Assembly: GCF_025452095.1 (NCBI RefSeq)
Contig: NZ_CP104877.1
Coordinates: 434,001 to 498,000 of the forward strand
From: Paenarthrobacter sp. JL.01a
GTDB lineage: Bacteria > Actinomycetota > Actinomycetes > Actinomycetales > Micrococcaceae
Length of the DNA: 64,000 nucleotides
Direction: 5' to 3'
Position 1 is the first letter of the stretch. Each line of letters starts with the position of its first letter. A program made the position numbers and the translations under genes. Below, in pieces: positions 19,292 through 28,586 of this stretch. The notes below the pieces were generated by a model, which was not told where the DNA came from, made no database searches, and saw only the letters and a list, made by a program, of their open reading frames with translations.

Positions 19292-21440
19292 CCTTGCTGT
19301 GATGCGCCCGCTCGACCAACTCCGACATCCACGGACGTTGCCCGTGGTGGACTGTCAGGCCCTCGGGGATGCCTTGGACCGAGGCTTCGGTACCGGAGGC
19401 GTCAATCGTGATCCGGGCATTGCCCATGGGCGCGTTCCGGATGTGCAAATCCCCGAACGACGCCGGCAGCACGGGATCGAGCCAGATGCCGCCCAACGAG
19501 ATGTGGGTGTCATAGCGCATCAGGCTCATGACAAGGTGGATGGGTGTGGTGGCGGCCCATGCCTGGGGCGAACAGGCCGTTGGATAGGGCACAGGCTCGC
19601 GGAACTGCGAGCGGTCAAAACCGCAAAAAAGCTCGGGCAAGCGGTCGCCGGAGATCTCCGCCGCTTCAAGCATCGCCGTGGCAATCCGCTGTGCTTCCTC
19701 CACGAAGCCGTACCGCAGCAGTCCCGAAACAATGAGGGCGTTGTCGTGCGGCCACACAGAACCGTTGTGGTAGCTCGCGGGGTTATAGGCGCCCATGTCC
19801 TTGGCCAGGGTGCGGACACCCCAGCCACTGAACATTTCAGGGGACATCAGCCGCTCCACCACAGCAGGCGCCTTTTCCTCGTCGATCAAACCAAACCACA
19901 AACAGTGGCCCATGTTGGAGGCGCACGCGTCCACCGGCCTCTTGTCCCGGTCGAGGGCCACCGCATAGTAGCCCTTGTCCGGCAACCAGAACTGCTCGTT
20001 GAATTTTCTCTTCAAGTCCTCCGCGCGTTGCCGCAGGCTTTCCGCCAAGGCGAGGTCGCCGTCGTCGTACGCCATCCAGGCGCGCGCCACATAGGCGCCG
20101 TGCACGTAGGCCTGGACTTCGCAGAGCGCCAGCGGTGGTTGGGCTAGCGTGCCGTCAGCGAAGTTGATGCCGTCCCAGGAGTCCTTCCAGCCTTGGTTGA
20201 TGAGCCCGTGTTCGTTGGGCCGGCCGTACTCCACGAAGCCGTCGCCGTCGCGGTCCCCGTAGTCCTGGATCCACTGCAGGGCGCGGTCGGCGTGGGGGAG
20301 CAGGGACGCAATGGCGTCCTTGCCGAAGCCCCAGCGGCTGACCGAGCCCAGCACCACCACAAACAGTGGCGTGGCGTCCACGCTGCCGTAGTACGCTGAC
20401 TTGCCGCCCAGCGCCAGGCCTCCGGAGACCCCCAACCGGACTTCGTGCAGGATCTTGCCGGGTTCTTCCTCGGTGGCCTCATCCACCACCGTGCCTTGGC
20501 GGTCGGCCAAGGTGCGAAGGGTGCCCAACGCCAGGGAAGGGTCCACGGGGAGTGCCATTTCGGAGGCCCACAGGGAATCCCGGCCGAACAAGGTCATAAA
20601 CCACGGGGCGCCGGCGGCTACAACCACCCGCTCGGGGTGGTCCGGGTCCTGAATCCGGAGAGCGCCCAGGTCCTCGTAGCTGCGGCGCAGGGTGTCTTCG
20701 ATCGAGCGGTTGCTCAGTTGCACAACAGGGATCCGGTCCACCCAGTCCTGCCGGCGCTGGTCGCTGGGCGAGAGTCCGCCCTGGTCCTGGTGTGTGAAGG
20801 TGGCCCCGGCTCCGGTGCCTTGCGGTTTCGGCACCACGCTGGCGCGGGTACTCCAGCTTCCGTAGGCAGGAATTTTCGCCGTAAAACCCAATGCTTTTGC
20901 CCCGGCGCCGGCACCGTCGGCACGAATGACGACGCTTTTCCGGATGTCCTCCCATTTTCCCCGGATTTCAATGGAGTCACCGTCGGGCAGGTGTGTTTCG
21001 GTCCATTGGCGGGTAATCCGTGCTTCTTTGACTTCAAAAAGGTCGGCAAAATCCGAGTCCGCGGAGAGCAGGATGCGGCATTGAGCCACTTGGTTTGAGT
21101 AATTCCGCACGGTAATTTCTTCGCGGATCCCATTTCCCACTTCCCGCAGCCTCTCCACCAGTAAAGGGCTGTCCGCGTGGCCGTCGGGGCGGGGTACCCG
21201 GCCCACAAAGAAGGCGCGGTAGGGCTCCCTTGTCTCTGCTGCCAGGGGCTCGATTACTTGTCCATTGACGGTGAGTTCCCACGTGGACAAGATCCGGGTA
21301 TCCAGGTGGAAGACGCCCTGAGGTACGTCGGAGTGGATGTCCCCGTTTGCCGCGGAAATACAGAAGGATGAGCCTTCAACCAAAGTGACCGTGCCTGAGC
21401 CGAGGGGGCCGGCTGCCGTGTCAGCATTCCATCCAGCCAC
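19269..21440 (-). CDS. Glycogen-debranching-type amylo-alpha-1,6-glucosidase
   Basis: 723 residues from a GTG at 21440 with an AAGGAG site; longer in-frame extension is not family-like. The N-terminal beta-sandwich (about 10-230) has VEGSSFCISAANGDIHSDVPQGVFHLDTRILSTWEL, typical of the GDE_N_bis domain. The C-terminal alpha/alpha barrel (about 280-690) has WFMTLFGRDSLWASEMALP, GFVEYGRPNEHGLINQGWKDSWDG, YNPASYHNGSVWPHDNALI and ACSPQAWAATTP. Relatives act on alpha-1,6 glucan branches or similar oligosaccharides in the cytoplasm. No signal peptide is seen. It has no functional link to its C1 neighbours and is divergent from a small hypothetical gene. Confidence 0.85.
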   Translation of the reverse strand: MAGWNADTAAGPLGSGTVTLVEGSSFCISAANGDIHSDVPQGVFHLDTRILSTWELTVNGQVIEPLAAETREPYRAFFVGRVPRPDGHADSPLLVERLREVGNGIREEITVRNYSNQVAQCRILLSADSDFADLFEVKEARITRQWTETHLPDGDSIEIRGKWEDIRKSVVIRADGAGAGAKALGFTAKIPAYGSWSTRASVVPKPQGTGAGATFTHQDQGGLSPSDQRRQDWVDRIPVVQLSNRSIEDTLRRSYEDLGALRIQDPDHPERVVVAAGAPWFMTLFGRDSLWASEMALPVDPSLALGTLRTLADRQGTVVDEATEEEPGKILHEVRLGVSGGLALGGKSAYYGSVDATPLFVVVLGSVSRWGFGKDAIASLLPHADRALQWIQDYGDRDGDGFVEYGRPNEHGLINQGWKDSWDGINFADGTLAQPPLALCEVQAYVHGAYVARAWMAYDDGDLALAESLRQRAEDLKRKFNEQFWLPDKGYYAVALDRDKRPVDACASNMGHCLWFGLIDEEKAPAVVERLMSPEMFSGWGVRTLAKDMGAYNPASYHNGSVWPHDNALIVSGLLRYGFVEEAQRIATAMLEAAEISGDRLPELFCGFDRSQFREPVPYPTACSPQAWAATTPIHLVMSLMRYDTHISLGGIWLDPVLPASFGDLHIRNAPMGNARITIDASGTEASVQGIPEGLTVHHGQRPWMSELVERAHHSKEPGKAPS

Positions 21441-21683
21441 GTGATGCTCCTTATCCCTGAGCCTGAGCCGTGCCGGACGCCGGGCGTCCGTCCACCAGTG
21501 GGGATGGATACGACGGTACGCCCGCGGAGATACGGACGCCAGAGCCGGCAAGGCAACCGGCGGCCTTTGAGAGTTAACCTCGTTTCCTCTTCCGGGAACC
21601 CCAAAGGGGTCTATAGTGAGTAAATAGGACATTCGCTGATGCAGCCCGGCGGCCCTGACTTCTGTAAGAAGAGGCCCCAAAAA

Positions 21684-22028
21684 ATGACCGACACCCAAAT
21701 CAGCTCTTTTCTGCGTGACTCCGTGGTGTTCGAGGACGACACTGAGAAGGGCCTGGACTTTGACACTCTCTACGGCTTGTACATCAGTTGGTGCGTTCTT
21801 GGCCGCAAAGTCCCCGTCCCCGATTCCGCTTTCAAAACTGCCCTGACCTTGCACGGTCTGAAGCCCACCAAGGAAAACGGCCTGCGGATCTATCCCGGCA
21901 TGTCCATGGTGGGACCGGCCGCCAGGGACTACGTTGTCAACAACGTCCCCATGTGGACCGGATCCGCCAACGCCACCGCCGCGGAGCTCTTGGGCGATGA
22001 CGAGGAAGCAGTCGCTGCCATCGCCTGA
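21684..22028 (+). CDS. Hypothetical protein, 114 residues
   Basis: I do not recognise a family. The start MTDTQISSFLRD is chosen because sequence before it is not protein-like, although the ribosome site (AGAAGAGG, 10 bases away) is modest. The segment LDFDTLYGLYISWCVLGRKVPVPDSAFKTALTLHGLKPTKENGLRIYPGMSMVGPAARDYVV is compatible with a small winged-helix fold, which is inference. The C-terminus is acidic (LLGDDEEAVAAIA). It is followed at once by a strong terminator, so it is a single-gene unit. A possible -10 TATAGT lies at 21612-21617. Confidence 0.7.
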   Translation: MTDTQISSFLRDSVVFEDDTEKGLDFDTLYGLYISWCVLGRKVPVPDSAFKTALTLHGLKPTKENGLRIYPGMSMVGPAARDYVVNNVPMWTGSANATAAELLGDDEEAVAAIA

Positions 22029-22048
22029 CCACAGGCAATAACAGCTTT

Positions 22049-22098
22049 ACAGCCCATGCCCCTAGGATTTGAAGAGGGGCATGGGCTGTTCCTGTTTT
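22049..22098 (+). terminator. Rho-independent terminator
   Basis: A 15-bp perfect stem, 22049-22063 (ACAGCCCATGCCCCT) with 22075-22089, has an 11-nt loop and is followed by TCCTGTTTT. It ends the hypothetical gene and argues against the upstream alternative start of the photolyase gene, which would lie inside the stem. Confidence 0.85.
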
Positions 22099-22125
22099 CC
22101 GGGGTCGTCGTCTGAGAGGGGTTAC

Positions 22126-23517
22126 GTGAAGCCGTCCGTTGTGTGGTTCCGGGACGATCTGCGGGTTGCCGACAATCCGGCTTTGCGTGCCGCCGTGGAT
22201 GACGGCGCCGCCGTCGCCCTGTACGTCCTGGACGAGGAATCGCCCGGGATCCGCCCCCACGGCGGAGCTTCCCGCTGGTGGCTGCACCATTCCCTGGCCG
22301 CACTCCGCGAAGACCTCGCCGCGCTCGGTATCCCCCTGCTGTTGCGGCGCGGCGATGCCGCCTCCGTTGTCCGGAAGACTACGACGACGCTAGGAGCGGG
22401 CGCGCTGTACTGGAACCGGCGGTACGGTGCGGCTGAGCGGACGGTCGACGCCGGGATCAAGGCCTGGGCGGGCGAGGCGGGTTTGCATGTTTCCAGTTTC
22501 CAGGCGTCCCTGCTGCACGAGCCTTGGGAAGTCACCACCAAGACCGGCGGCCAGTACAAGGTTTTCACGCCGTTCTGGCGGGCAGTGTCAGCGCAGGAAT
22601 TCCGGGAACCCCTGGCCGTACCGGAAAAGGGGCATGGCTTCACCGGTAAGCTGCCGGCCTACGATGAGCTGGACTCCTGGGATCTGCTGCCCAGCAAGCC
22701 GGACTGGTCCGGGGGACTGGCGGAGAGCTGGACACCAGGCTCCGCGGCAGGCCACAAGGTGCTGGCGAAGTTCGTGGCGGACGGACTGTCCAATTACAGC
22801 GAGGGCAGGAATCGGCCGGACACCGAGGGCAGCAGCCGGCTTTCGCCCTATCTTCGGTGGGGAGAGCTGAGCCCGTTCGAGGTGTGGCATGCCTTGGGTT
22901 CCAGGCAATCCGAAAGTTCCAGCATCTTCGCCTCGGAGCTGGGTTGGCGGGAGTTCTGCTGGCATCAGTACTTCCATAACCCGAACCTGGCCACCGCGAA
23001 TCTTCGGACGGAGTTTGACCGCTTTCCGTGGGCTTGGCCCGGCAGCAACGGGAACAATGGCCAGCATCCGGGCCACGAATCCGCCCCCGAAGAACTGCGT
23101 GCCTGGCAGAAGGGCAACACCGGGTTCCCCATGGTGGACGCAGGCCAGCGCCAGCTGTGGCATTCAGGTTGGATGCACAACCGTGTGCGAATGGTTGCCG
23201 CCAGTTTCCTGGTAAAGAACCTTGGCATTCATTGGCAGCTGGGCGAGCAATGGTTTTGGGACACGCTCGTGGACGCTGATCCGGCATCAAATCCGGCCAA
23301 CTGGCAGTGGGTGGCCGGGTCCGGGGCCGATGCCTCGCCGTTCTTCAGGATCTTCAACCCGGAGGCCCAGCGCGTGAAGTTCGATCCGCAGGGGAAGTAC
23401 ATCGCCCACTGGATTCCTGAGTTCGGAACTCCCGATTACCCGGAGGAGATCGTTGACCTCAAGACCACCCGTGCCGAGGCGTTGGAAGCGTACAAGGGGA
23501 TGAGAGAGGTTCACTGA
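22126..23517 (+). CDS. phrB: Deoxyribodipyrimidine photolyase
   Basis: 463 residues from the GTG at 22126 with GAGAGGGG upstream. The N-terminal alpha/beta photolyase domain starts KPSVVWFRDDLRVADNPALRAA and continues with LYWNRRY and SLLHEPWEV. The C-terminal FAD-binding helical domain has SRLSPYLRWGELSP, ELGWREFCWHQYF, TGFPMVDAGQRQLWHSGWMHNRVRMVAASFLVKNL and DADPASNPANWQWVAGSGADASPFFRIFNPEAQ. It is a CPD-type photolyase that repairs cyclobutane pyrimidine dimers with blue light. Cryptochrome-like function is unlikely given the complete motif set. Confidence 0.95.
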   Translation: MKPSVVWFRDDLRVADNPALRAAVDDGAAVALYVLDEESPGIRPHGGASRWWLHHSLAALREDLAALGIPLLLRRGDAASVVRKTTTTLGAGALYWNRRYGAAERTVDAGIKAWAGEAGLHVSSFQASLLHEPWEVTTKTGGQYKVFTPFWRAVSAQEFREPLAVPEKGHGFTGKLPAYDELDSWDLLPSKPDWSGGLAESWTPGSAAGHKVLAKFVADGLSNYSEGRNRPDTEGSSRLSPYLRWGELSPFEVWHALGSRQSESSSIFASELGWREFCWHQYFHNPNLATANLRTEFDRFPWAWPGSNGNNGQHPGHESAPEELRAWQKGNTGFPMVDAGQRQLWHSGWMHNRVRMVAASFLVKNLGIHWQLGEQWFWDTLVDADPASNPANWQWVAGSGADASPFFRIFNPEAQRVKFDPQGKYIAHWIPEFGTPDYPEEIVDLKTTRAEALEAYKGMREVH

Positions 23518-23548
23518 CGCCCCTCTGGACCAACTATAGGCTGGGTTC

Positions 23549-24127
23549 ATGTCGACGGAGTCCATCCTGAAAGTCCTCATCATGGCGTTCGCGGCCATGT
23601 TCATCGCGGCGGTCGCCTGGTGGGCCCGCAAGCACCCCAACAGGTCCAAGGAGTACCCGGAACGGGTTCGGATGCCGAAGGTCGTGCCCGGGGTGGGCTG
23701 GCTTTTCATTGCGGTGGGCTTGCTCATGGGGCTTGTCGCCTTCACCTCCGACCATGCGCGGGATCCGCTGCCCTTCCGCATCGCCTCCGTAGCGATCGTG
23801 GTGGCTGGCGTGGTCTTCGTGCTCACGTATCGCAACTTCTATGTGGCCCCCCGCGACTTTGAGGTGGCCTTCCGCAGCGTGTTCGGCAAAGAACACCTTC
23901 TTTGCTACAGCGACATTGCGCGCTACAGCTTCCAGACATTGAAGGGGCAGCCGTACTTGACGGTCAAGTGGGTAAACGGCGTCAGGCTGAGCCTGAATAT
24001 CAGGGCCTATGACATGACACCGCTCTTGCGCGCAATCGACTTTCATCAGGTCACCGGGCACTGGCCTGCCCGGACAGGCGGGGTGTCCGGGGATGTCCGC
24101 CCCGGAAAACGCCCCTCTGGAAATTAG
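23549..24127 (+). CDS. Membrane protein of unknown function
   Basis: 192 residues. Three hydrophobic segments are visible at about 8-25 (VLIMAFAAMFIAAVAWWA), 47-65 (VGWLFIAVGLLMGLVAFTS) and 77-95 (IASVAIVVAGVVFVLTY). A soluble C-terminal part of about 90 residues (NFYVAPRDFEVAFRSVFGKEHLLCYSDIARYSFQTLKGQPYLTVKW) resembles bacterial PH-like domains. I cannot assign a family. It is 31 bp after phrB on the same strand and may be co-transcribed. Confidence 0.75.
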   Translation: MSTESILKVLIMAFAAMFIAAVAWWARKHPNRSKEYPERVRMPKVVPGVGWLFIAVGLLMGLVAFTSDHARDPLPFRIASVAIVVAGVVFVLTYRNFYVAPRDFEVAFRSVFGKEHLLCYSDIARYSFQTLKGQPYLTVKWVNGVRLSLNIRAYDMTPLLRAIDFHQVTGHWPARTGGVSGDVRPGKRPSGN

Positions 24128-24135
24128 TAGGAAGT

Positions 24136-24149
24136 CCGAGTATATTCGG
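24136..24149. promoter_or_regulatory. Dyad upstream of the valine-degradation operon
   Basis: CCGAGTATATTCGG is a CCGA-N-TATA-N-TCGG dyad about 100 bp before mmsA. It is a candidate operator for an unidentified regulator. Confidence 0.4.
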
Positions 24150-24248
24150 GTCTAGAGATGACCTGGATCACAGTTCCTTACGTGTTCCCGCCGATTCCCA
24201 GGACTCCGGGAAGGTCAGTCATTCACGATGCAAAGGAGCATTTCCACC

Positions 24249-25748
24249 ATGGTGCGCGAGCTTTCACACTACGTAGACGGCCAAAGGGTTGAGGGTACAT
24301 CCGGCCGCTTCAGCGACGTCTATGATCCCTGCACGGGCGAAGTCCAGGCCAGGCTTCCCTTGGCCAGCGCGGACGAGGTCCGCAACGCCGTCGCCAACGC
24401 CGAGAAGGGGCAGCTCGAATGGGCGGCCATGAACCCGCAGCGCCGGGGACGGATCCTTCTCAAGTTCGTGGACCTGGTCAACGAGAACATGGATGAACTT
24501 GCCAAGCTGTTATCTTCCGAGCACGGCAAGACCTTCGCCGATGCCAAGGGCGACATCCAGCGCGGCATTGAGGTGGTCGAGTTCTCCGCAGGAGCGCCGC
24601 ACCTGCTCAAAGGCGAGTTCTCGGACAACGCCGGTGCCGGCATAGATGTTCATTCCCTCCGCCAGCCTTTGGGTGTGGTCGCGGGCATCACCCCGTTCAA
24701 CTTCCCGGCCATGATCCCGCTCTGGAAATCAGGCCCTGCGCTCGCCGCCGGGAACGCGTTCATCCTCAAGCCGTCAGAACGCGACCCTTCCGTCCCGCTC
24801 CGGCTCGCCGAGCTCTACAGCGAAGCAGGCGTGCCCAACGGCGTCTTCAACGTCGTCAACGGCGACAAAGAAGCCGTGGATGCCCTGCTGGAGGACCCGC
24901 GCGTCAAGGCGATCGGCTTCGTCGGTTCAACTCCTATCGCCCAGTACATCTACGCCACCGCAGCGGCGCACGGCAAGCGTGCCCAGTGCTTTGGCAGTGC
25001 CAAGAACCACATGGTGATCATGCCCGACGCCGATCTGGACATGGCCGCCGACGCCCTGATTGGTGCCGGGTACGGTTCCGCAGGCGAACGCTGCATGGCT
25101 ATCTCAGTGGCTGTGCCGGTGGGCCAGGAAACCGCAGACGCCTTGGTGGCCAAGCTGACAGAGCGAGTCAAGGAACTCAAAGTCGGTCACAGTCTCGACA
25201 CGGACTCGGATTTCGGTCCTGTCGTGGCGCAGTCCGCGAAGGAGCGCATCGAGGGCTACATCCAGTCCGGCGTGGACGAGGGCGCAACGCTGGTCACTGA
25301 CGGCCGCGGGCTGACCGTGGAGGGCTACGACGGCGGCTTCTGGGTGGGTCCCACGCTCTTCGACAACGTCACCAAGGACATGAAGATCTACAAGGAAGAG
25401 ATCTTCGGTCCCGTCCTCAGTGTCCTGCGCGCGGCCGACTACGACGAAGCGCTCAGGCTCTGCAGCGAGCACGAGTTTGGCAACGGCGTCGCAATTTTCA
25501 CCCGCGACGGTGACTCTGCCCGCGACTTCGCCAGCCGCGTCGAAGTGGGCATGGTGGGCATCAACGTCCCGATTCCCGTGCCGATCGCGTATTACACCTT
25601 CGGCGGCTGGAAGGCCTCCGGTTTCGGTGATCTCAACCAGCACGGTGCCGATGCTTTCCGCTTCTACACCAAGACCAAGACCGTCACCTCGCGGTGGCCC
25701 TCCGGCATCCGCCAGGGCGCCAGCTTCGTGATGCCGGCGGGCAGCTGA
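24249..25748 (+). CDS. mmsA: CoA-acylating methylmalonate-semialdehyde dehydrogenase
   Basis: 499 residues from ATG 24249; AAAGGAG lies 10 bases upstream. An ATG at 24228 is possible but has no site. ALDH superfamily motifs are ITPFNFPAMIPLW, LKPSERDPSVP, GFVGSTPIAQYIY and the catalytic Cys282 in GSAGERCMAIS. The MMSDH-specific AKNHMVIMPDADLDMA is present. It converts methylmalonate semialdehyde plus CoA and NAD to propionyl-CoA in valine breakdown (malonate semialdehyde to acetyl-CoA also). It overlaps the next gene by one base (TGATG). Confidence 0.95.
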   Translation: MVRELSHYVDGQRVEGTSGRFSDVYDPCTGEVQARLPLASADEVRNAVANAEKGQLEWAAMNPQRRGRILLKFVDLVNENMDELAKLLSSEHGKTFADAKGDIQRGIEVVEFSAGAPHLLKGEFSDNAGAGIDVHSLRQPLGVVAGITPFNFPAMIPLWKSGPALAAGNAFILKPSERDPSVPLRLAELYSEAGVPNGVFNVVNGDKEAVDALLEDPRVKAIGFVGSTPIAQYIYATAAAHGKRAQCFGSAKNHMVIMPDADLDMAADALIGAGYGSAGERCMAISVAVPVGQETADALVAKLTERVKELKVGHSLDTDSDFGPVVAQSAKERIEGYIQSGVDEGATLVTDGRGLTVEGYDGGFWVGPTLFDNVTKDMKIYKEEIFGPVLSVLRAADYDEALRLCSEHEFGNGVAIFTRDGDSARDFASRVEVGMVGINVPIPVPIAYYTFGGWKASGFGDLNQHGADAFRFYTKTKTVTSRWPSGIRQGASFVMPAGS

Positions 25749-26818
25749 TGGGGGCTTTGGACACAGCAGACGTTCTTTTCGAGCGCCGCGGCCACCTGGG
25801 TATCGTGACGCTCAATCGACCGAAGGCGGTTAACGCCCTGAACGCGGGGATGGTCACGGCCATGCTCGAACAGTTGCTTGCCTGGGCGGACGACGAGTCC
25901 GTGGACACCGTGCTGGTGCGGGGCGCCGGGGACCGGGGCCTGTGTGCCGGTGGCGATATCGTGGCCATCTACAAGGACATGCTCCACGGTGGCTCGGAGA
26001 CCGCGGATTTCTGGGCGGACGAGTACCGGCTCAACGCCTTGATCGCCAACTATCCCAAGCCCTACGTCGCTTTCATGGACGGCCTGGTGCTGGGCGGTGG
26101 AGTGGGCATTTCCGCGCACGGTTCCCACCGGGTAGTCACTGAACGGACCCGCAGCGGGATGCCCGAAACGACCATCGGTTTCGTACCCGACGTCGGTGGC
26201 ACGCTGTTGCTGTCCCGCGCACCCGGGGAGGCCGGCACCCACGCCGCGCTGACGGGCGCACACCTCGGTGGTGCGGACGCCCTCTACCTCGGGCTCGCGG
26301 ACTACTACGTCCCGTCCGAAAGCCTCCCCGCGCTGGCGGAAGCGCTGGAAAGCTCGACGGCGGAGGCCGCCGTCGAGCGTTTTGCCCAAGCCGCACCGGA
26401 CTCGGCTTTGGCGGCGCAGCGGGAGTGGATCGACGACTGCTACGCGGGCAATGACGCGGAAGAGATTGTGCGGAGCTTGCGTGCCGCTGGCGCTGAGGCG
26501 GTCGCGGCGGCAGAGACGATCGAAGCGAAATCGCCTACGTCGGTCAAGGTCACCTTGGAGTCCCTGCGGCGGGTCAGGGGGTTGTCCCTCGAGGAAGCGC
26601 TGGACCAGGAATACCGGGTGGGGCTCCGATGCTTGTCCGGGCCCGACTTCCGCGAGGGGATCCGCGCGCAGGTGGTGGACAAGGACCGCAACCCGCAGTG
26701 GAAGCCCGCCACGCTCGCCGAGGTGACGGAGTCCGACGTCGAGGGCTACTTTGCGCCGCTGGGCGAGCGCGAACTGGGCCTTTCGGCAAACCGAGTCGAG
26801 TTGAAGGAGACGACATGA
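25748..26818 (+). CDS. 3-hydroxyisobutyryl-CoA hydrolase (crotonase family)
   Basis: 356 residues. The crotonase fold has GIVTLNRPKAVNALN, the oxyanion-hole segment GAGDRGLCAGGDIVAIYKDM, MDGLVLGGGVGISAHGSHRVVTERTRSGMPETTIGFVPDVGGTLLLSRAPG and the long C-terminal extension typical of HIBCH (AKSPTSVKVTLESLRRVRGLSLEEALDQEYRVGLRCLSGPDFREGIRAQVVDKDRNPQW). It releases 3-hydroxyisobutyrate, the substrate of MmsB encoded next. Both ends overlap neighbouring genes, so translation is coupled across the operon. Confidence 0.93.
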   Translation: MGALDTADVLFERRGHLGIVTLNRPKAVNALNAGMVTAMLEQLLAWADDESVDTVLVRGAGDRGLCAGGDIVAIYKDMLHGGSETADFWADEYRLNALIANYPKPYVAFMDGLVLGGGVGISAHGSHRVVTERTRSGMPETTIGFVPDVGGTLLLSRAPGEAGTHAALTGAHLGGADALYLGLADYYVPSESLPALAEALESSTAEAAVERFAQAAPDSALAAQREWIDDCYAGNDAEEIVRSLRAAGAEAVAAAETIEAKSPTSVKVTLESLRRVRGLSLEEALDQEYRVGLRCLSGPDFREGIRAQVVDKDRNPQWKPATLAEVTESDVEGYFAPLGERELGLSANRVELKETT

Positions 26819-27738
26819 CAGAGAACGCAGCATCGGCAACGGGGCTCATCGCTTTCCTCGGCCTGGGCCATATGGGTGGGCCCATGGCCGCCAACCTGAT
26901 CAAGGCCGGCCACGAGGTGATCGGCTACGATCCCGTTCCTGCAGCCGTGGAGGCCGCCAAAGCCCACGGGATTCCCATGGCGTCATCGGCGCACGAGGCT
27001 GCCGCGGAGGCCGCCGTCGTGCTGACCATGCTGCCCAGCGGCAAGCATGTGCTGGACGCGTACCGGGGCGTGGACGGGCCGGGCTTGCTCGCCGTAGCCA
27101 AGCCGGACACCTTGTTCCTGGACTGCTCCACGATCAATGTGGACGAGGCCCGTCAAGCGGCGGAGATTGCGTTGGAAGCCGGCCACCGGTCCGTGGACGC
27201 GCCGGTTTCCGGCGGCGTGGTGGGGGCCGAAGCGGGCACGCTCACGTTCATGGTGGGTGCGCTGCCGGAAGACTTCGAGACCGTCCAGCCGATCCTTGAG
27301 CTGATGGGCAAGCGGATTGTCCACTGCGGCGACCACGGTGCCGGGCAGGCGGCGAAGGTCTGCAACAACATGATCCTGGGTGTTTCCATGATCGCCGTTG
27401 CGGAGGCCTTCGTTCTCGGCGAGAAGCTGGGGCTGACGCATCAGGCGCTGTTCGACGTCGCGTCCAATGCTTCCGGCCAGTGCTGGGCGCTGACCACCAA
27501 CTGTCCTGTTCCCGGGCCGGTCCCCACCAGCCCGGCGAACCGTGACTACCAGCCCGGCTTTGCAGGAGCCTTGATGGCCAAGGACCTGCGGTTGGCCGTG
27601 AATGCGCTGGAGAGCGCGGGCGTCGCTGCGGAGATGGGGCCATTGGCGTCCAGGATCTACGATGCTTTTGCCGCCGGCGAAGGTGCCGGACGGGACTTCT
27701 CCGGCATCATCACGGACATCCGCGATAAATCGCTGTGA
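26815..27738 (+). CDS. mmsB: 3-hydroxyisobutyrate dehydrogenase
   Basis: 307 residues from ATG 26815 (ATGA overlap with the hydrolase stop). The N-terminal NAD domain has IAFLGLGHMGGPMAANLIKAGHEVIGYDP, followed by FLDCSTINVDEARQAAE and VDAPVSGGVVGAEAGTLTFMVG. The catalytic lysine region is GAGQAAKVCNNMILGVSMIAVAEAFVLGEKLGL. It oxidises 3-hydroxyisobutyrate to methylmalonate semialdehyde, feeding MmsA. Close relatives act on other beta-hydroxyacids, but the operon fixes the assignment. Confidence 0.95.
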   Translation: MTENAASATGLIAFLGLGHMGGPMAANLIKAGHEVIGYDPVPAAVEAAKAHGIPMASSAHEAAAEAAVVLTMLPSGKHVLDAYRGVDGPGLLAVAKPDTLFLDCSTINVDEARQAAEIALEAGHRSVDAPVSGGVVGAEAGTLTFMVGALPEDFETVQPILELMGKRIVHCGDHGAGQAAKVCNNMILGVSMIAVAEAFVLGEKLGLTHQALFDVASNASGQCWALTTNCPVPGPVPTSPANRDYQPGFAGALMAKDLRLAVNALESAGVAAEMGPLASRIYDAFAAGEGAGRDFSGIITDIRDKSL

Positions 27739-27783
27739 GAGGTTGTAACTGAACTGATGACGAGCTTGGTGGAGAGGGAGAAC

Positions 27784-28563
27784 ATGACGGAGCAGTACAA
27801 CAACATTCTGGTGGAACGGCGTGGGCGGGTTGGCTTGGTGACCCTGAACCGGCCGTCGGCGTTGAATGCGCTCAATACTGCCCTGATGAACGAACTCGTT
27901 GACGCCGTGCGGGCCATGGATACCGATCCGGAAGTTGGAGCCGTGGTGATCACCGGCTCTGCCAAGGCATTCGCGGCCGGTGCGGACATCAAGGAAATGT
28001 CGTCCAACAGCTACATGGAGATGTACGCGGCGGACTGGTTCCGGCACTGGGAGGACCTGACCCGTCTACGGATCCCCGTGATCGCCGCGGTGTCAGGATT
28101 TGCCCTGGGCGGTGGGTGTGAGCTGGCGATGATGGCCGACTTCATCATTGCCGGGGACAACGCAAAATTCGGCCAGCCAGAAATCAACCTGGGCGTCATC
28201 CCCGGCATGGGCGGCTCGCAGCGCCTCACCCGGGCTGTGGGTAAATCCAAGGCCATGGACATGGTGCTCACCGGCCGTTTTATGGATGCCGAAGAGGCCG
28301 AGCGCGCCGGTCTGGTCTCCCGGGTTGTGCCCGCGGCAGAGGTCATCGACGAAGCCATCAAAGCCGCCGAAGTTATTGCCTCCAAGTCCAAGCCCGTGGC
28401 GATGATGGCCAAGGAAGCCGTCAACGCTGCCTTCGAAACCGGCCTGGCGCAGGGTGTGCTCTTTGAACGCCGTATCTTCCACTCGCTCTTCGCCACAGAG
28501 GACCAGAAGGAAGGCATGGCCGCGTTCAGCGAGAAGCGCCAGCCGGAGTTCAAGCACCGGTAG
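27784..28563 (+). CDS. Enoyl-CoA hydratase
   Basis: 259 residues from ATG 27784 with GAGAGGGAGA upstream. It shows [79 protein letters not shown] (both catalytic glutamates present) and a standard short-chain enoyl-CoA hydratase C-terminus ([22 protein letters not shown] type). In this operon it should hydrate methacrylyl-CoA to 3-hydroxyisobutyryl-CoA. The acyl-CoA dehydrogenase that makes methacrylyl-CoA is not in the operon. Confidence 0.93.
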   Translation: MTEQYNNILVERRGRVGLVTLNRPSALNALNTALMNELVDAVRAMDTDPEVGAVVITGSAKAFAAGADIKEMSSNSYMEMYAADWFRHWEDLTRLRIPVIAAVSGFALGGGCELAMMADFIIAGDNAKFGQPEINLGVIPGMGGSQRLTRAVGKSKAMDMVLTGRFMDAEEAERAGLVSRVVPAAEVIDEAIKAAEVIASKSKPVAMMAKEAVNAAFETGLAQGVLFERRIFHSLFATEDQKEGMAAFSEKRQPEFKHR

Positions 28564-28586
28564 TGCCGAGGGTTAGGCATTGGGGC

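Noticed and set aside
25694-25747. Upstream extension of the 3-hydroxyisobutyryl-CoA hydrolase into mmsA
   Set aside because: The extra 18 residues are a shadow of mmsA; the TGATG junction gives a natural coupled start at 25748.
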